A DNA stretch of 24,989 bases from Paenarthrobacter nitroguajacolicus JCM 14115 (GTDB lineage Bacteria; Actinomycetota; Actinomycetes; Actinomycetales; Micrococcaceae): contig BBFS01000070.1 of NCBI GenBank assembly GCA_001313365.1, positions 1 through 24,989 on the forward strand, given 5' to 3'. The notes under the pieces are model-generated. The model saw nothing but the letters and a program-made list of their open reading frames with translations. It had not been told where the DNA came from and did no database searches. Position 1 is the stretch's first letter. Every line of letters starts with the position of its first letter. Both the position numbers and the translations under genes were made by a program. Positions 1 to 9,032 of this stretch are shown one piece after another.

Positions 1-914
1 TCCGATCCCGGGGCGACGGCCGCAACGGGGCCGACCGCCCCCCGGCGTCGAGCGCTTCATCAAGCACCAAAGAGTTCAACCTGACCCCCCCAGCAGGACC
101 GCATCAAGGTGTCTGTGGACTCAGCCGCGGCCGCATTGGTTCCGGACGCCATCAAAGCGGACGGCAAGCTGACCGTGGTGACCACCGGCGGCACTCCGCC
201 GTTGAGCACGTTTGCCACGGACAACAAGACCCTCATTGGCAGCGAAGTGGACATCGCCTACGCAGTGGGTGAGAGCCTGGGCCTTCAGGTGGAAGTGCTG
301 CCCGTGGCGTGGGCCGACTGGCCGCTTGGCGTCGAATCCGGCAAGTACGAGGCCGTCCTCTCCAACGTCACTGTGACCGAGGCCCGCAAGGAGAAGTTCG
401 ATTTTGCCACGTACCGCAACGACCTCCTGGCTTCTACGCCAAGACCGACTCGGACATCTCCACCATCAAGGAAGCCAAGGACGTGGCCGGGAAGCGCATC
501 ATCGTCGGCTCGGGCACCAACCAGGAAGCCATCCTGGTGCGATGGGACGAGGAGAACAAGAAGAACGGTTTGAAGCCGGTTGAGTTCCAGTATTACGACG
601 ACGACTCCGCCTCCCAGCTCGCCCTCCAGTCAGGCCGTGCGGACCTGACGTTCGGACCCAATGCTTCCGCGGCGTACAAGGCTGCGAAAGATGGAAAGAC
701 CAAGGAAGTGGGCACGCTCGAAGGCGGCTGGCCGCTGAAGGCCGAAATTGCCTTCACCACCCAAAAGGGCAACGGACTCGCCGTCGCCGCCCAGGCTGCA
801 CTCAACACCCTCATCAAGGACGGCAGCTACGGCAAGATCCTGGACCGTTGGGGACTCTCCTCCGAGGCCATTCCGGCGTCCGAGCTGAACCCGGCAGGCC
901 TGCCCAAGAAGTAG
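1..914 (+). CDS. Amino-acid ABC transporter substrate-binding lipoprotein, 3' part, frameshifted
   Basis: Extracellular solute-binding protein of the polar amino-acid importer family (SBP_bac_3 type). The window opens just after the expected lipid-attachment cysteine: the first codons read SDPGATAAT, matching the residues after the lipobox Cys of the paralogue at 9029-10017. Family landmarks are DGKLTVVTTGG near position 160, the segment AWADWPLGVESGKYEAVLSN, the ligand-loop motif VGSGTNQEAIL, and the end INDGSYGKI-like stretch LIKDGSYGKILDRWGL before the TAG at 912-914. The frame changes at about 40-45, at the C7 tract 85-91, and near 430, where CTGGCTTC replaces the expected CTGGGCTTC (Gly-Phe). 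Joined, the pieces give a normal C-terminal 300 residues. The signal peptide and start lie outside the window. The partner permease and ATPase are not visible on this side, so they are probably upstream. Confidence 0.88.
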
Positions 915-922
915 GCTCGCTG

Positions 923-987
923 ACCCAACTGAGTCGCAGCAGTGCGCGTTTTGAGAGCTCACGCGCACTGCTGCGACCTACTTGGGT
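923..987. repeat. Hairpin repeat element, copy 1 (between convergent genes)
   Basis: A 65-base near-perfect inverted repeat. The left end ACCCAACTGAGTCGCAG (923-939) pairs imperfectly with the right end CTGCGACCTACTTGGGT (971-987). The inner stem CAGTGCGCGT (940-949) pairs perfectly with ACGCGCACTG (961-970). The tip holds TGAG and CTCA. Both ends recur at 14136-14202 with a different inner stem. It sits between two converging genes, 8 bases after one stop and 4 bases after the other, so it may also end transcription in both directions, although there is no T tract. Confidence 0.85.
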
Positions 988-991
988 GCGG

Positions 992-1925
992 CTAGAAGTG
1001 GGCGGGGGGGTCAGTGTTGGCGCCACAAAGAATGACGGCAACGGTTTCGCCCGCTCGTGGGGGGGTGTAGCGCCGGACAGCAGCGCGGCGTAGGCTGCGG
1101 CTGCGCCGTGCTCCACCACGATGCGGTGCGTCTCCCACAGGGCCTCCGGGCTTGGACAATATCCTCGTCGGTGACCAGCAGGCTTTGGACACCCGTACGC
1201 CGGGCAACTCCGAAGCCGATCTCTCCGATCCGCCGGGCTCCGAGGGAATCGGCCGCGATCCCGGAGACTGCCACGTCCACTGGCTCGCCCTTGGCCAACG
1301 CGGTGTGCAGGGTGGGAACCGTTTCGGGTTCGACGCCCACCACGCGAGCCTTGCCCTCTACCGCCGCTGCGATGCCGCCCATCAGCCCGCCGCCGCCTAC
1401 AGCAACCAGGATCGTGTCGACGTCGGGCAGTTCGTCCAGGAGCTCAAGCCCGACGCCACCTGCGCCAGCCACGATCTCGGGCTGATCATAGGCATGGCAG
1501 TACACCGCGCCCTTGTCCTCGGCGAAGCGGATCGCAGCGGCATAGGCCTCTGCGTACTCAGCGCCGCCTTGGACTACCTTCGCGCCACTTGCGTAGAGCT
1601 TGTGGACCTTGTTTGCCGGAGCCGATTCTGGAACGAAAACTGTTGCAGGGACTCCCAGCTTGGCTGCGGCGTAAGCGTTGGCAAGGCCGGCGTTGCCACC
1701 GGAAGCCACCACGATGCCCACCTCCGGATTGAGCTCTCCGCTTTCCTTCGCCGTGAGCAGGCGGTTGAAGGCGCCACGGGCCTTGAAGGAGCCCGTGTGC
1801 TGCATATACTCGCACTTGAACCACAGGTGGTACGTTTCCTGGTTGCCACTCTCGGCCAGCGGCGTATGGCGAACCCAGCCGGCTGTCCGTGAGTACGCTG
1901 CTTCTACTTCTTCGCGTGTGACCAT
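992..1925 (-). CDS. PLP-dependent serine/threonine dehydratase (threonine ammonia-lyase family)
   Basis: Cytosolic fold-type II PLP enzyme that deaminates L-threonine or L-serine to the 2-oxo acid. About 311 residues, the size of catabolic, single-domain dehydratases; there is no C-terminal ACT-type regulatory domain as in biosynthetic IlvA. Visible motifs are the PLP lysine in TGSFKARGAF (Lys48), the substrate/phosphate loop SGGNAG (75-80) and the glycine-rich VGGGGLMGG (176-184). The start ATG at 1923-1925 is preceded by GAAAGGTG at a suitable distance; an in-frame upstream ATG would only add a poorly conserved extension. The frame slips near 1150 (a base missing in AGGGCCCTG) and again around 1040-1070. 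The tail then reads AGETVAVILCGANTDP and stops at 992. It converges with the binding-protein gene across the hairpin repeat. Confidence 0.88.
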
Positions 1926-2002
1926 CGTGGCTGCACCTTTCGTCGGTTTCATCCTATGGTTTTCGTGGGCGGCCTCAGGCCTCGCGGGTATACCCACCAC
2001 CC

Positions 2003-2046
2003 TGTCAATATTGTCTTGCAATACCGAGCAATATTGTGTGACAATA
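2003..2046. promoter_or_regulatory. Tandem operator-like repeat in a divergent promoter
   Basis: An 18-base unit, CAATATTGT-N4-CAATA, occurs twice: 2006-2023 and 2029-2046, a 23-base period. The second unit contains a perfect ATTGT-GTG-ACAAT palindrome. The block ends 4 bases before the toxin start codon. On the minus strand it overlaps a perfect TTGACA box (2003-2008) that may belong to the dehydratase promoter, although no good -10 follows. On the plus strand TTGTCT (2011-2016) and TATTGT (2033-2038) are spaced 16 bases, which would make the toxin mRNA almost leaderless. Candidates for the binding protein are the ribbon-helix-helix antitoxin next door or a GntR-type regulator of the dehydratase. 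The repeat is seen; the regulator is inferred. Confidence 0.6.
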
Positions 2047-2050
2047 ATTA

Positions 2051-2299
2051 ATGGGGATTAGATGGGCGAGCAGCACGAGCAAGCATGGCGTGAACCGGGA
2101 AGATGCGCTTAACGCGATCCTTAATTACACCTACCACATTCAGCAATTTGATGAGCCTCGCGTAGAAGCAGTCATTAGGCCTGACCTCTTTATCGGACCA
2201 GGTAGGGATAATCGGACGATCCTTGAGGTGATGGCGTCAATAACACCGCCAGACGGAAGATTCTCGATATTGCAGAAAGGGGCACTACGCAATGAATGA
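2051..2299 (+). CDS. Putative toxin of a type II toxin-antitoxin pair (BrnT-like)
   Basis: Small protein of 82 residues. The pattern W.....KHGV near the N-terminus, then a central VIRPDLFIGPGRDNRTILEV stretch, resembles small actinobacterial toxins of the BrnT/RelE-like RNase fold, in which a His-Gly-Val start and a FIGP...LLEV core are usual. The product would be an mRNA-cleaving toxin in the cytosol. The last dozen residues do not show the FHAMPxR-type ending common in this group, so the 3' end may carry a frame error. The start ATG at 2051 has no clear ribosome site and lies directly after the operator repeat, which fits a nearly leaderless message. The stop overlaps the next gene by 8 bases, so the two are coupled. 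The assignment rests on short motifs plus the partner gene. Confidence 0.6.
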   Translation: MGIRWASSTSKHGVNREDALNAILNYTYHIQQFDEPRVEAVIRPDLFIGPGRDNRTILEVMASITPPDGRFSILQKGALRNE

Positions 2300-2629
2300 A
2301 AATGGGATGGAAGCAAAAGAGGACGAGCGCTACGCGGATCTTGCCGAGTGGGCGGAGACTGCAGACATCGGACCCGATGCCCACATCACGAAGCCAAAGG
2401 GCCCGAAGCGGGACACTCGATCCTTGAGGCTGCGCTGGGCTCGGCGGCGGCAGTACGACGCGCCGTCGGAAAGCCTTCCTTGAGTGCCAAGGGCACTTCA
2501 CCCTCCCGGTCCATCCGACTTCCAGAGGAAATGGACGCACAACTGTTGGCCCGCGCCGCAGCTGAGCACCGAAAGCCCTCCGCCATAATGCGTGATGCCC
2601 TAGCGGAGTACCTGGCGAAGGCCTCCTGA
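2292..2629 (+). CDS. Ribbon-helix-helix (CopG-type) antitoxin, frameshifted
   Basis: About 112 residues after joining two frames. The N-terminal half (EDERYADLAEWAETADIG) is the acidic, probably toxin-binding part. The C-terminal half, SRSIRLPEEMDAQLLARAAAE followed by PSAIMRDALAEYL, is a typical ribbon-helix-helix DNA-binding domain with the S/R-I-R-L-P strand. Such proteins neutralise the toxin and repress their own promoter. The frame changes near 2403, where one C seems lost in GGGCCC (expected Gly-Pro-Glu-Ala-Gly-His). The ATG at 2292 lies inside the toxin gene behind AAAGGGG, a good ribosome site; 2307 is a second possible start. The operator-like repeat at 2006-2046 is the natural binding-site candidate. 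Confidence 0.7.
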
Positions 2630-2663
2630 CCAGCAATCCAATGGGCGGCATAGGCTTGATGGC

Positions 2664-3108
2664 ATGTCCGCTGACTTTGTCCTCCGCCCCTCTGTAGCCA
2701 CCGACGCCGCCTGGATTGCCGAACTGCGCGCTGTAGTGATGCGCCCGGACCTTGAGCGGTTGCAGCGTTTCGATCCTGTGCGGGTCCGCGAGCGCTTCTT
2801 GAACGGCTTCCAGCCCGAACATACGTACGTCATTCATTCGGACGGCGTAGATGCAGGTGTGATCGCTATCCGACCTGAGCCGGACAGCCGGTGGATCGAA
2901 CACTTCTATGTGGCTCCCGCGCATCAGGCAGAGGCCTGGGCAGTGCCGTGCTTCACCACGTATTGTCGGCTTCCTTGGACGAAAGCCCGTTCCGTTTGAA
3001 CGTGCTTCAGGCAGCGCCGCCCGTCGCCTGTATGAACGTCACGGCTTCGTGCTGGAATCCGAGGACCCCATCGATGTGTTCATGGTGGCCCCCCCCGTCA
3101 ACCCCTGA
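2664..3108 (+). CDS. GNAT family N-acetyltransferase, two frameshifts
   Basis: Acetyl-CoA dependent N-acyltransferase of about 148 residues once joined. The N-terminal LRPSVATDAAWIAELR is a usual GNAT opening, the strand RWIEHFYVAP precedes the acetyl-CoA loop HQGRGLGSAVL (Q-x-x-G-x-G), and SAARRLYERHGFV is the C-terminal motif. Two single-base losses, both CAGGC in place of CAGGGC (near 2928 and 3010), split it into three frames; restoring each G gives one continuous family member. It starts at ATG 2664, 34 bases after the antitoxin. The substrate cannot be told from sequence, and no partner gene points to one. Confidence 0.8.
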
Positions 3109-3183
3109 CCTCACGGACGGAAGTGCGGTAGCCTCAGCACACACCACGCGGCAACGACGCGATACTTTCCGGGGGGGGGAAAA

Positions 3184-4421
3184 ATGGGGATCTTTCGATC
3201 GCGCTCGTTGAGGCGCTCTGTCACGACCGTAATGGCGGTAGGACTCCTGGGTTCCGGGCTGCCGGTGGCCGGGCTGCTCGGGGGGGCGGCCCAGCCACAG
3301 CAGCGTCCCAGCCGACACCGTACATCGACGGCGTCCCTTACGTCGGTTCTGAAATGAGACGCCAGTACAACTACGACTACTGGGGGCTGCAGGAACCCCC
3401 CCGACGGTTCCGGGGGGGATGCGATCACCTTGGAATGGTTGCGCAATGGCCAACCACTCCCCCCCGCCGAGCGTCAAGGTGAAACCCTGCGTGTCCTCCC
3501 TGAGGACCAGGGCAGCCGCATCTCCTTGAGGGTTTACCCGCTCACACCCGGCGAGCCAGGCTGCCCCACCGGGTCACAGTTGAGCGCAGAGACCAAAGCC
3601 ATCAAGGCGTCCAGCCGTGCCATGGGTTGGACCGGCCGCGGCAACTTTGAGCCCCTCGCCCGCACGCATGATGGCCGGCTCATCCTGTACCCGCGGACCT
3701 ACACCTATTACAAAGGCATGTGCGAGGGTCCGTGCCCGGTCTATTTCGGTTCCTGGGATGAGCCCCGGCAGGTGGGGGGGGCGGGCTGGAACATGTTCAA
3801 CATCGTCTTCTCCCCCCGGGGGGGATTTCGATGGCGACGGATTCAACGATCTGCTCGCCAGGAACGCGTCCGGCCAGCTATTCCTGTACCCGGGAGATGG
3901 CGACGGCGGCTGGCTTCCAACCCGGCAGGTCGGTGCCGGCTGGAACGTCTTCGACTCGATCCTGGGACCCGGAGATTTCAATGGCGACGGCACCAACGAC
4001 GTCCTGGCGCGGAACGCGGCCGGCGATCTGTTCCTGTACCCGGGCAATGGAAACGGCGGTTGGCTCGCCCCGTCCAAGGTGGGTTGGGGTTGGCAGGTCA
4101 TGAACAAGATCATCCTGGCGGCGACATGAACGGTGACGGCACGGTGGAAATCTTCGGCCGGGACCATAGTGGTGGCCTTCAGCTGTACTCCGCCGACGGT
4201 CAGGGCGGCTGGGGCGCCCAAGCGTTCATGGGTGGTGGCTGGAACGACTTCCAGGATGTGGCGGGTCTGGGCAGTTACGCCCATCAGAAATACAACAACC
4301 TTGCCGCCGTCAATGGCAACGGCGACCTTGTCCTCTATTCCACGGGCGCCATGACCACCGGCCTCTACGGGCCCCAAGGGCCGGTTGCAGCGGCTGGAAC
4401 GTGTTCCGCGAACTTCTCTAG
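3184..4421 (+). CDS. Secreted FG-GAP/VCBS repeat protein with Ig-like N-terminal part
   Basis: Exported protein of about 410 residues. The N-terminus MGIFRSRSLRR, a hydrophobic run through GLLGSGLPVAGLL and small residues look like a Sec signal peptide. Next comes a segment (LEWLRNGQPL...LRVYPL) like the bacterial Ig-like domains found in such proteins. The rest is FG-GAP repeats: GDFDGDGFNDLLARNASGQL, then GDFNGDGTNDVLARNAAGDL, then DMNGDGTVEIFGRDHSGGL, each with a calcium-binding DxDGDG or DxNGDG loop and each followed by YPG/YSA...GGW.  Frame changes occur near 3300, 3400-3420, 3815-3825, 4120 and 4385; the last one moves the stop to 4419-4421 after GWNVFRELL. Function is probably adhesion or carbohydrate-related display; no catalytic domain is visible. 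It stands alone, with its own start behind a G-rich tract. Confidence 0.78.
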
Positions 4422-4451
4422 CACCGGCTAAAGCGCCTGCCCCCCCCACAC

Positions 4452-4518
4452 CGTCAGCTGCAAGCTGACCGTTCCGCGCGAAACGTCGACGACGGCGGCA
4501 CTCGAGCCGCCGCCGTCG
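4452..4518. terminator. Two hairpins between convergent genes
   Basis: The gap 4422-4587 lies between two converging genes. It holds a small perfect hairpin, GTCAGCT-GCA-AGCTGAC (about 4453-4469), and a GC-rich one, CGACGGCGGC (4490-4499) pairing with GCCGCCGTCG (4509-4518) over a 9-base loop. Neither has a T tract. They are likely to act as a bidirectional stop for transcription. No convincing gene is seen in the gap. Confidence 0.45.
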
Positions 4519-4587
4519 GGCTCTGTCCCGCGTGGGCCCGGCTGCAAGCCAAGCCGACGCAGCAAGTTCTTCAGCAGGCGTTCTGCT

Positions 4588-5940
4588 TCATCCGACGCGC
4601 ACCGAATCTTCGGACCGCACCGGAGTTTCCAGTCCCAGGTTTTCGCGCAGCGTTGTGCCCCCGGTATTCCGTGGGGGGGTAGACGCCGCGTTCCTGAAGT
4701 TCGGGAACCAGGTGGTTGACGATGTCGTCCAAGCCTGTGGGGGATGAGCCACGGCGAGATGTTGAAGCCGTCCACGGCGCCCACCCGGGCGTACTCCGCG
4801 AGGTGGTCGGCCACCGCCGTGTACGAACCGGTAAAAGTGGCGTCGATGCGTGCCGTCTTGGAGGTGACGAACTGGCGGATGGAGAGTCCCTTGTCCTTGG
4901 CCTCGGCCCTCCACTGATCAGCAAGCTGGCGGGCTTGGCACCATGGAAGCCACTGCCGCGGGTTTCGGAAGTTTCCTCCACCACGGGATCGATCTCCGGA
5001 AGAGGGCCATCGGGATCGTAGGACGAGAGTTCGCGGCCCCCCCAGAACTGTTCCAGATAAGCAATGGCCTGCTGCGGGCCGATCTGCAGGCTCCGGACCA
5101 GGCCTTCTTATCTTGGGCTTCCTGATCGGTGGCGCCCAGGATGAACTCGCTGGCTGGCATGATCTGCACGGCGTTGGCGCCGCGGCCGGCCGCGATGGAG
5201 CGTGTCACGATGTCGCGGCGGAACTCAACGGCGTCATCGAATTTGGGGTGGGCGGAGAAGATCACGTCTGCCTGGCGGGCTGCGAAGTCACGGCCATCCG
5301 GTGAATCGCCGGCTTGGAAGAGCACGGGGGCGGTACTGGGCGCTACGCGGCAGGCGCGGAGTGACGTCAACGGTGTAGTGCTGGCCTTCGTGAAGTACTC
5401 GCCGCGCAGGTCCGGTGGGGGTTTCCCATGAGTCCCAGATACGTTTGGCGGTTTCCACGAACGCTTCTGCATGCTTGTAACGGTCAGCATGGTCCAGGTA
5501 GCCACCGCGGCGGAAGTTCGCACCGGTCCAGGCGTTGTCGGTGGTGACGACGTTCCACGCGGCCCGGCCACCGGAGATCAGGTCCAGGGATGACAAGCGA
5601 TGTGCGAGGTCCGCGGGGTCGTTGTACGTGGTGTTCTGCGTAGCCACCAAGCCGATGTTCCTGGTGACTGCTGCCAATGCGGCAAGCATGGTCTGGGCGT
5701 CGGGCCGGCCCACAACATCGAGCGCGTGGGGACGCCCAAGATGTTCGCGGAGGCGGAGCCCTTCACCCAGGAAGAAGGCTGCGAACTTGCCTCGCTCCGC
5801 GGTCTGGGCGATGTGGCGGAACGACTCGAAGTCCGTCTGCGAGCCGCTTGGGGTGCTTTCCAGATGGTGCCGGAGTTGACGCCCTGGAAGAAGATTCCAA
5901 ACTGAATCTGGCCGCTTGGCTGGAAAATGTGGCGTGTCAT
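4588..5940 (-). CDS. NtaA/SnaA/SoxA-family flavin-dependent monooxygenase
   Basis: FMNH2-dependent monooxygenase of the nitrilotriacetate monooxygenase A / YxeK / YtnJ family, about 450 residues when joined. Signatures are FGIFFQGVNSGTIWK at the N-terminus, FESFRHIAQTAERGKFAAFFLGE, the aromatic/Asn core GLVATQNTTYNDP, SGGRAAWNVVTT, HADRYKHAEAFVETAKRIWDSWE, then PVLFQAGDSPDGRDFAAR. Known members oxidise amino-acid derivatives or sulfur compounds with FMNH2 supplied by a separate reductase; none is seen here. The ATG at 5938-5940 follows TAGGGGA, which includes the stop of the upstream gene 9 bases away, so it is the last gene of the operon. Frames change near 5850, 5710, 5340-5380, 5040-5105 and around 4940 and 4670. 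The end reads LRENLGLETPVRSEDSVRVG. Confidence 0.85.
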
Positions 5941-5949
5941 GGTGTTCCC

Positions 5950-7023
5950 CTACTTTCCGGCGGCGACAGTAGCCGCGGCAGTGGTCGAATAGCGGTTCTC
6001 CGCCGGAGCAAGGCCCAACACATTACGGAACGTGCCGTCCTGGATGCGCCCGCAGTGAACCTCGGCGGCGCAGCTCGGGAAGGACGAGCCGTGAAAGTTC
6101 TTCCAGCTCAACGTCCAGGGTGGCAGGGTGGATTCGCACGCCGTCGGCTTCCCTGAGGAGCGAGTCGAGCAGGTCGGTGAGACCCGCAGCAGAGCCGACA
6201 AACCGCGCCTGTCGGGTCTCCCCCTGCGGCTCCGGAACGCGAAGCCGCAGCCTGCCCACGCGCGTCCAGGACGACGTCGAGCTCTGCAACAATCGCTACC
6301 GAGGAACCAAGCCGCGCCCGCACGTCGCGGATTTCGGCAGCGAGCAGCTCCGGCGTCGGCGCGGTCACCAGCACTGCGTCCACCGCCTCTACCGGCACCA
6401 AGCCCTCCCCCCCACCAGCGATGCCACGGCCAACACGGGCAACTGACCCTGCAACGGCCGGGGGAATGATGGAAGGGCCTTTCACCGAATAGGCCGGTCC
6501 TGCAAAGTCCGCGGGAGTTTCGAAGTCCGCGTAGTGCAGCTTGTCGACGTCGATATAACGCCCGGTGGCAACGTCGCGGATCACGGCGTCGTCCTCCCAG
6601 GAGTCCCACAACCTCCGGCTAACCTCGATGGACGCCGCTGCTTCCTGTGCCAGCGCCTCGCCCTGGACAAAAGAGCGTCCGACGGCGGCAGCAGCCTCGG
6701 GTGACTCTGCCGCGGTCGCGATCCACCCGGCCCGGCCGCCCGACACGTAGTCCAGGCTCGCGAGCTGCGTGGAGACGTGGAAAGGCTCCGTATAGACGGT
6801 ATCCACCTCGGGGGGGACCACGGCGATGGTCCGGGTCACTGGTCCGGCGAAAGCCGCACGCTGCAGGGCGTTGACCCTTCCGGCGTCCGGCGTGTCCTTG
6901 AAGGTTGCCACGTGGAAACCGGCCGACTCGGCCGCGAGTACGGCGGAGGCAATGTTCCCATACCCCCGCGTCGTCGAGTTCAATGGCAAGGAATCCGGCC
7001 TTGCGCTCTTCGAAGGTGCTCAC
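5950..7023 (-). CDS. Flavin-dependent monooxygenase, SnaA/NtaA-like, shorter form
   Basis: LLM-class oxidoreductase of about 357 residues. Recognisable parts are ASAVLAAESAGFHVATFKDTP, DTVYTEPFHVSTQLASLDYVSGGRAGWIATAA, EAAASIEVSRRLWDSWEDDAV, RYIDVDKLHYADF and the late LVLPELRRRG. The SGGRAGW and RRLWDSWE blocks place it near the NtaA/SnaA group, like its downstream neighbour, but it is shorter and more divergent, so it may act on a different step. The GTG at 7021-7023 overlaps the TGA of the DUF1684 gene as GTGA, with AGGA 6 bases upstream, so the start is well supported. The frame slips near 6970 (a tract one G too long), around 6200-6240, and near 6050; the corrected tail ends NRYSTTAAATVAAGK. 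Confidence 0.8.
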
Positions 7024-7870
7024 TGCTGGTCCTGACGTTCGTAGGGAATCTTCTCGCCCGCTTCGATAGCCACCGGAAGACGGTTTTCCGCGGGCGGCAA
7101 CGGGCAGGTGGCAAGGTCGGTATAGGCGCACGGCAGGTTGACGGCCCTGTTGAAGTCGAGCTGCACGGAGCCGTCGGCGGCGGGCACCACGGAGAGTGAG
7201 CGGTTGGCCGCGTAGGTGGTCTTGCCGGAGGTTTGGTCCGTGAACAGCACGGACAGCGAACCCGGCGCGTGGCCGTTGAACGCCGTCAGCGCCAGTTCCT
7301 CACCGGCCAGTTTGAAACGAATCTCGCCGGGAGCTTCGTAGACGTGTTGGATGCCCTCGACGGCGGCACCCACCGTGGTGGGGGCGCGGAGCCTCGAACG
7401 GGACGAACGTACCGGCTACGGCAAACGCGGCATTGGGCGTATAGGCGGGTGTGCCTGGTATTCCTTCAAGAGAGCGTTGGACGGGTTCCGTGGCCGCACG
7501 ATATACTCGCCGCCGCGCTTGGCCACCTCGATTACGGTATCGCCGGAAACCAAGTTGATGCCGCCGCGCTCCTCGATAGGGCCGAACTCAAGCGTTTCTG
7601 CCTTGCCGGTGTTCAGTTCAACGCCGTCCTGCTGCAGCTTTCGCCCGGCTTGAGGACAACGCGTACGACGTCGTCGTCCGCACTCCAGCTGCCGGGCACG
7701 CCTTCCAGCCGCGTGACCTCGTTGCTAAGCCAATGCAGGTGGGTCACGGCGAGGAAACCGTGCGGGTGGGCACGGTGCCGCTCATGGGCGTCGTGCCACT
7801 CCTGCCAGTCCTCGTCAAAGGATTCGAAGGCGGTTGCGGCGTGCGTAGCGCTTTTAGTTTGCAAAGACAT
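7020..7870 (-). CDS. DUF1684 domain protein
   Basis: Protein of about 283 residues of the DUF1684 family, whose biochemical role is not established. The N-terminus FDEDWQEWHDAHERHRAHPHGFLAVTHLHWL is the family's hallmark, followed by a beta-rich body with GGINLVSGDTVIEVAKRGGEYIVRPRNP and the closing block LDFNRAVNLPCAYTDLATCPLPPAENRLPVAIEAGEK, which carries the conserved N-x-P-C-A-Y...CPLPP...N motif. The start ATG (7868-7870) lies inside the end of the upstream oxidoreductase gene, and the stop overlaps the next start, so it is translated as part of the operon. Frames change near 7640, 7460 (CAGGC for CAGGGC) and 7385. Its place between monooxygenases suggests a role in the same route, but no reaction should be assumed. 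Confidence 0.82.
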
Positions 7871-9032
7871 GGGCGGTATCGCTCCTGTTGAAGGCGTGGT
7901 CTGCTGTGACGGTTGCTGCGGCGTCGGGTTCGGTGGCTCCGGCGAATTCTGGTCGGCCGCCAAAGGGATCGCTGGCTTCCCACAGGCTGCTCGGCGCAGA
8001 AGCCCGGACGGCCGGAATGACCTCCAGCGCGAAGCGCTCCAGGATCTCCAGCTGCTGTTCGAAAGGCAGCGTGGTGGGCAAGGAGATCGACTGAAGGTCG
8101 TGTTGATACAGGGAGTGGTAGCTGAGGATCTTGTCGATCACTTGCTCCGGGCTGCCCACAAGTGCAGGCCCTTCGGCTACTGCGTGCCCGATGTCCCTGA
8201 ACGGCGAGTTGTTGCCGGGGACGTTCCGGTTGGCGGTCAGCCTTCATAAACAGGCCCGTACTGACGGATGGCTTCCTGAGTGGTGTCCGCAATGAAAACA
8301 CCTCCGGCGCCGCTGCCCGCGCCGAGGTACTGGTGTCGCGGATCGTGCCCGTGACGCTCGTACTCTTGGCGGTAATGGTCGATCAAGACCTTGTAGTTTG
8401 CGCGGGGGCTGGATGGCGTTGGCCGTAAACAGTGGGTCACCCCCCCATTTGGCGGCGAGCGCAGCGGACGTCAGGGTTGTAGCCGAGCCGTGCCAAATCC
8501 GCGGCGACCCCGCAAAGGGGCGGGGCGTCGTCGTGGTTGGCTCGGTGAGCGGTGACCTGAAGCGGCCGGACCAAGTGACGCTTTCCTTGCGCCACAGGGT
8601 GCGGAGGAGCGCGTACTTCTCGGCCAGGAGGTCCCACTGGTCGTCCAGGGACAGCCCGAAGAGCGGGTACTGCAGGACTTCGTTGCCTTTGCCGATCACC
8701 AGTTCCAAGCGGCCCCCCCGGCTTAGTTGGTCGATAGTGGCGTAATCTTCGGCCACGCGCACCGGGTCAAGCACGGAGAGCACGGTGACACCGGTTTGGA
8801 GCCGGATCCGGCTGGTTACAGCGGCAATCGCGGCGAGTACCGTCGTCGGGGGGGATGACGAAACGAACTCGCCTGCGTGGCGTTCCCCTACGGAGAAGCT
8901 GTCGAAGCCGAGTTTCTCGGCACGGCGCGCCGTCTCCACCACCTGGTTCAATCGGTCAGCGGTGGAGACGATCTCCCCCGTGACCGGGTTCTTCACGTGG
9001 GGGGGAATGATGTCCAGGACTTGGAACTTCAT
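7854..9032 (-). CDS. Luciferase-like (LLM class) flavin-dependent oxidoreductase
   Basis: About 393 residues after joining frames. The N-terminus MKFQVLDIIP, then RAEKLGFDSFSVGERHAGEF, SSPTTVLAAIAAVTSRIRLQTGVTVLSVLDPVRVAEDYATIDQLS and GRLELVIGKG are those of bacterial-luciferase-like FMN monooxygenases; KILSYHSLYQHDLQSISLP with the following helix closes the barrel. This group differs from the two NtaA-like enzymes downstream. The ATG at 9030-9032 overlaps the stop of the binding-protein gene as ATGA, and the end (..HVFAN, stop at 7854) runs 17 bases into the DUF1684 gene. Frames change around 8510, 8400 and 8240. Three seven-base tracts (8441, 8717, 8849) and one at 9001 add a Gly or Pro each without shifting the frame. 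Confidence 0.85.

Noticed and set aside
1986..1995. GGGTATACCC palindrome as an operator
   Set aside because: Ten bases is too short to stand out in this GC range, and it is not repeated; the neighbouring 23-bp-period repeat is much stronger.
2386..2924. Long minus-strand frames opposite the antitoxin and GNAT genes
   Set aside because: They are shadows caused by high GC; their translations are Arg/Pro/Ser-rich and lack any domain, while the plus strand shows clear motifs.
4428..4814. Minus-strand frame running past the end of the NtaA-like gene to 4428
   Set aside because: Its upstream part is the monooxygenase in a wrong frame, and the remaining 50 residues cover two hairpins between convergent genes. 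I see no start or ribosome site of its own.
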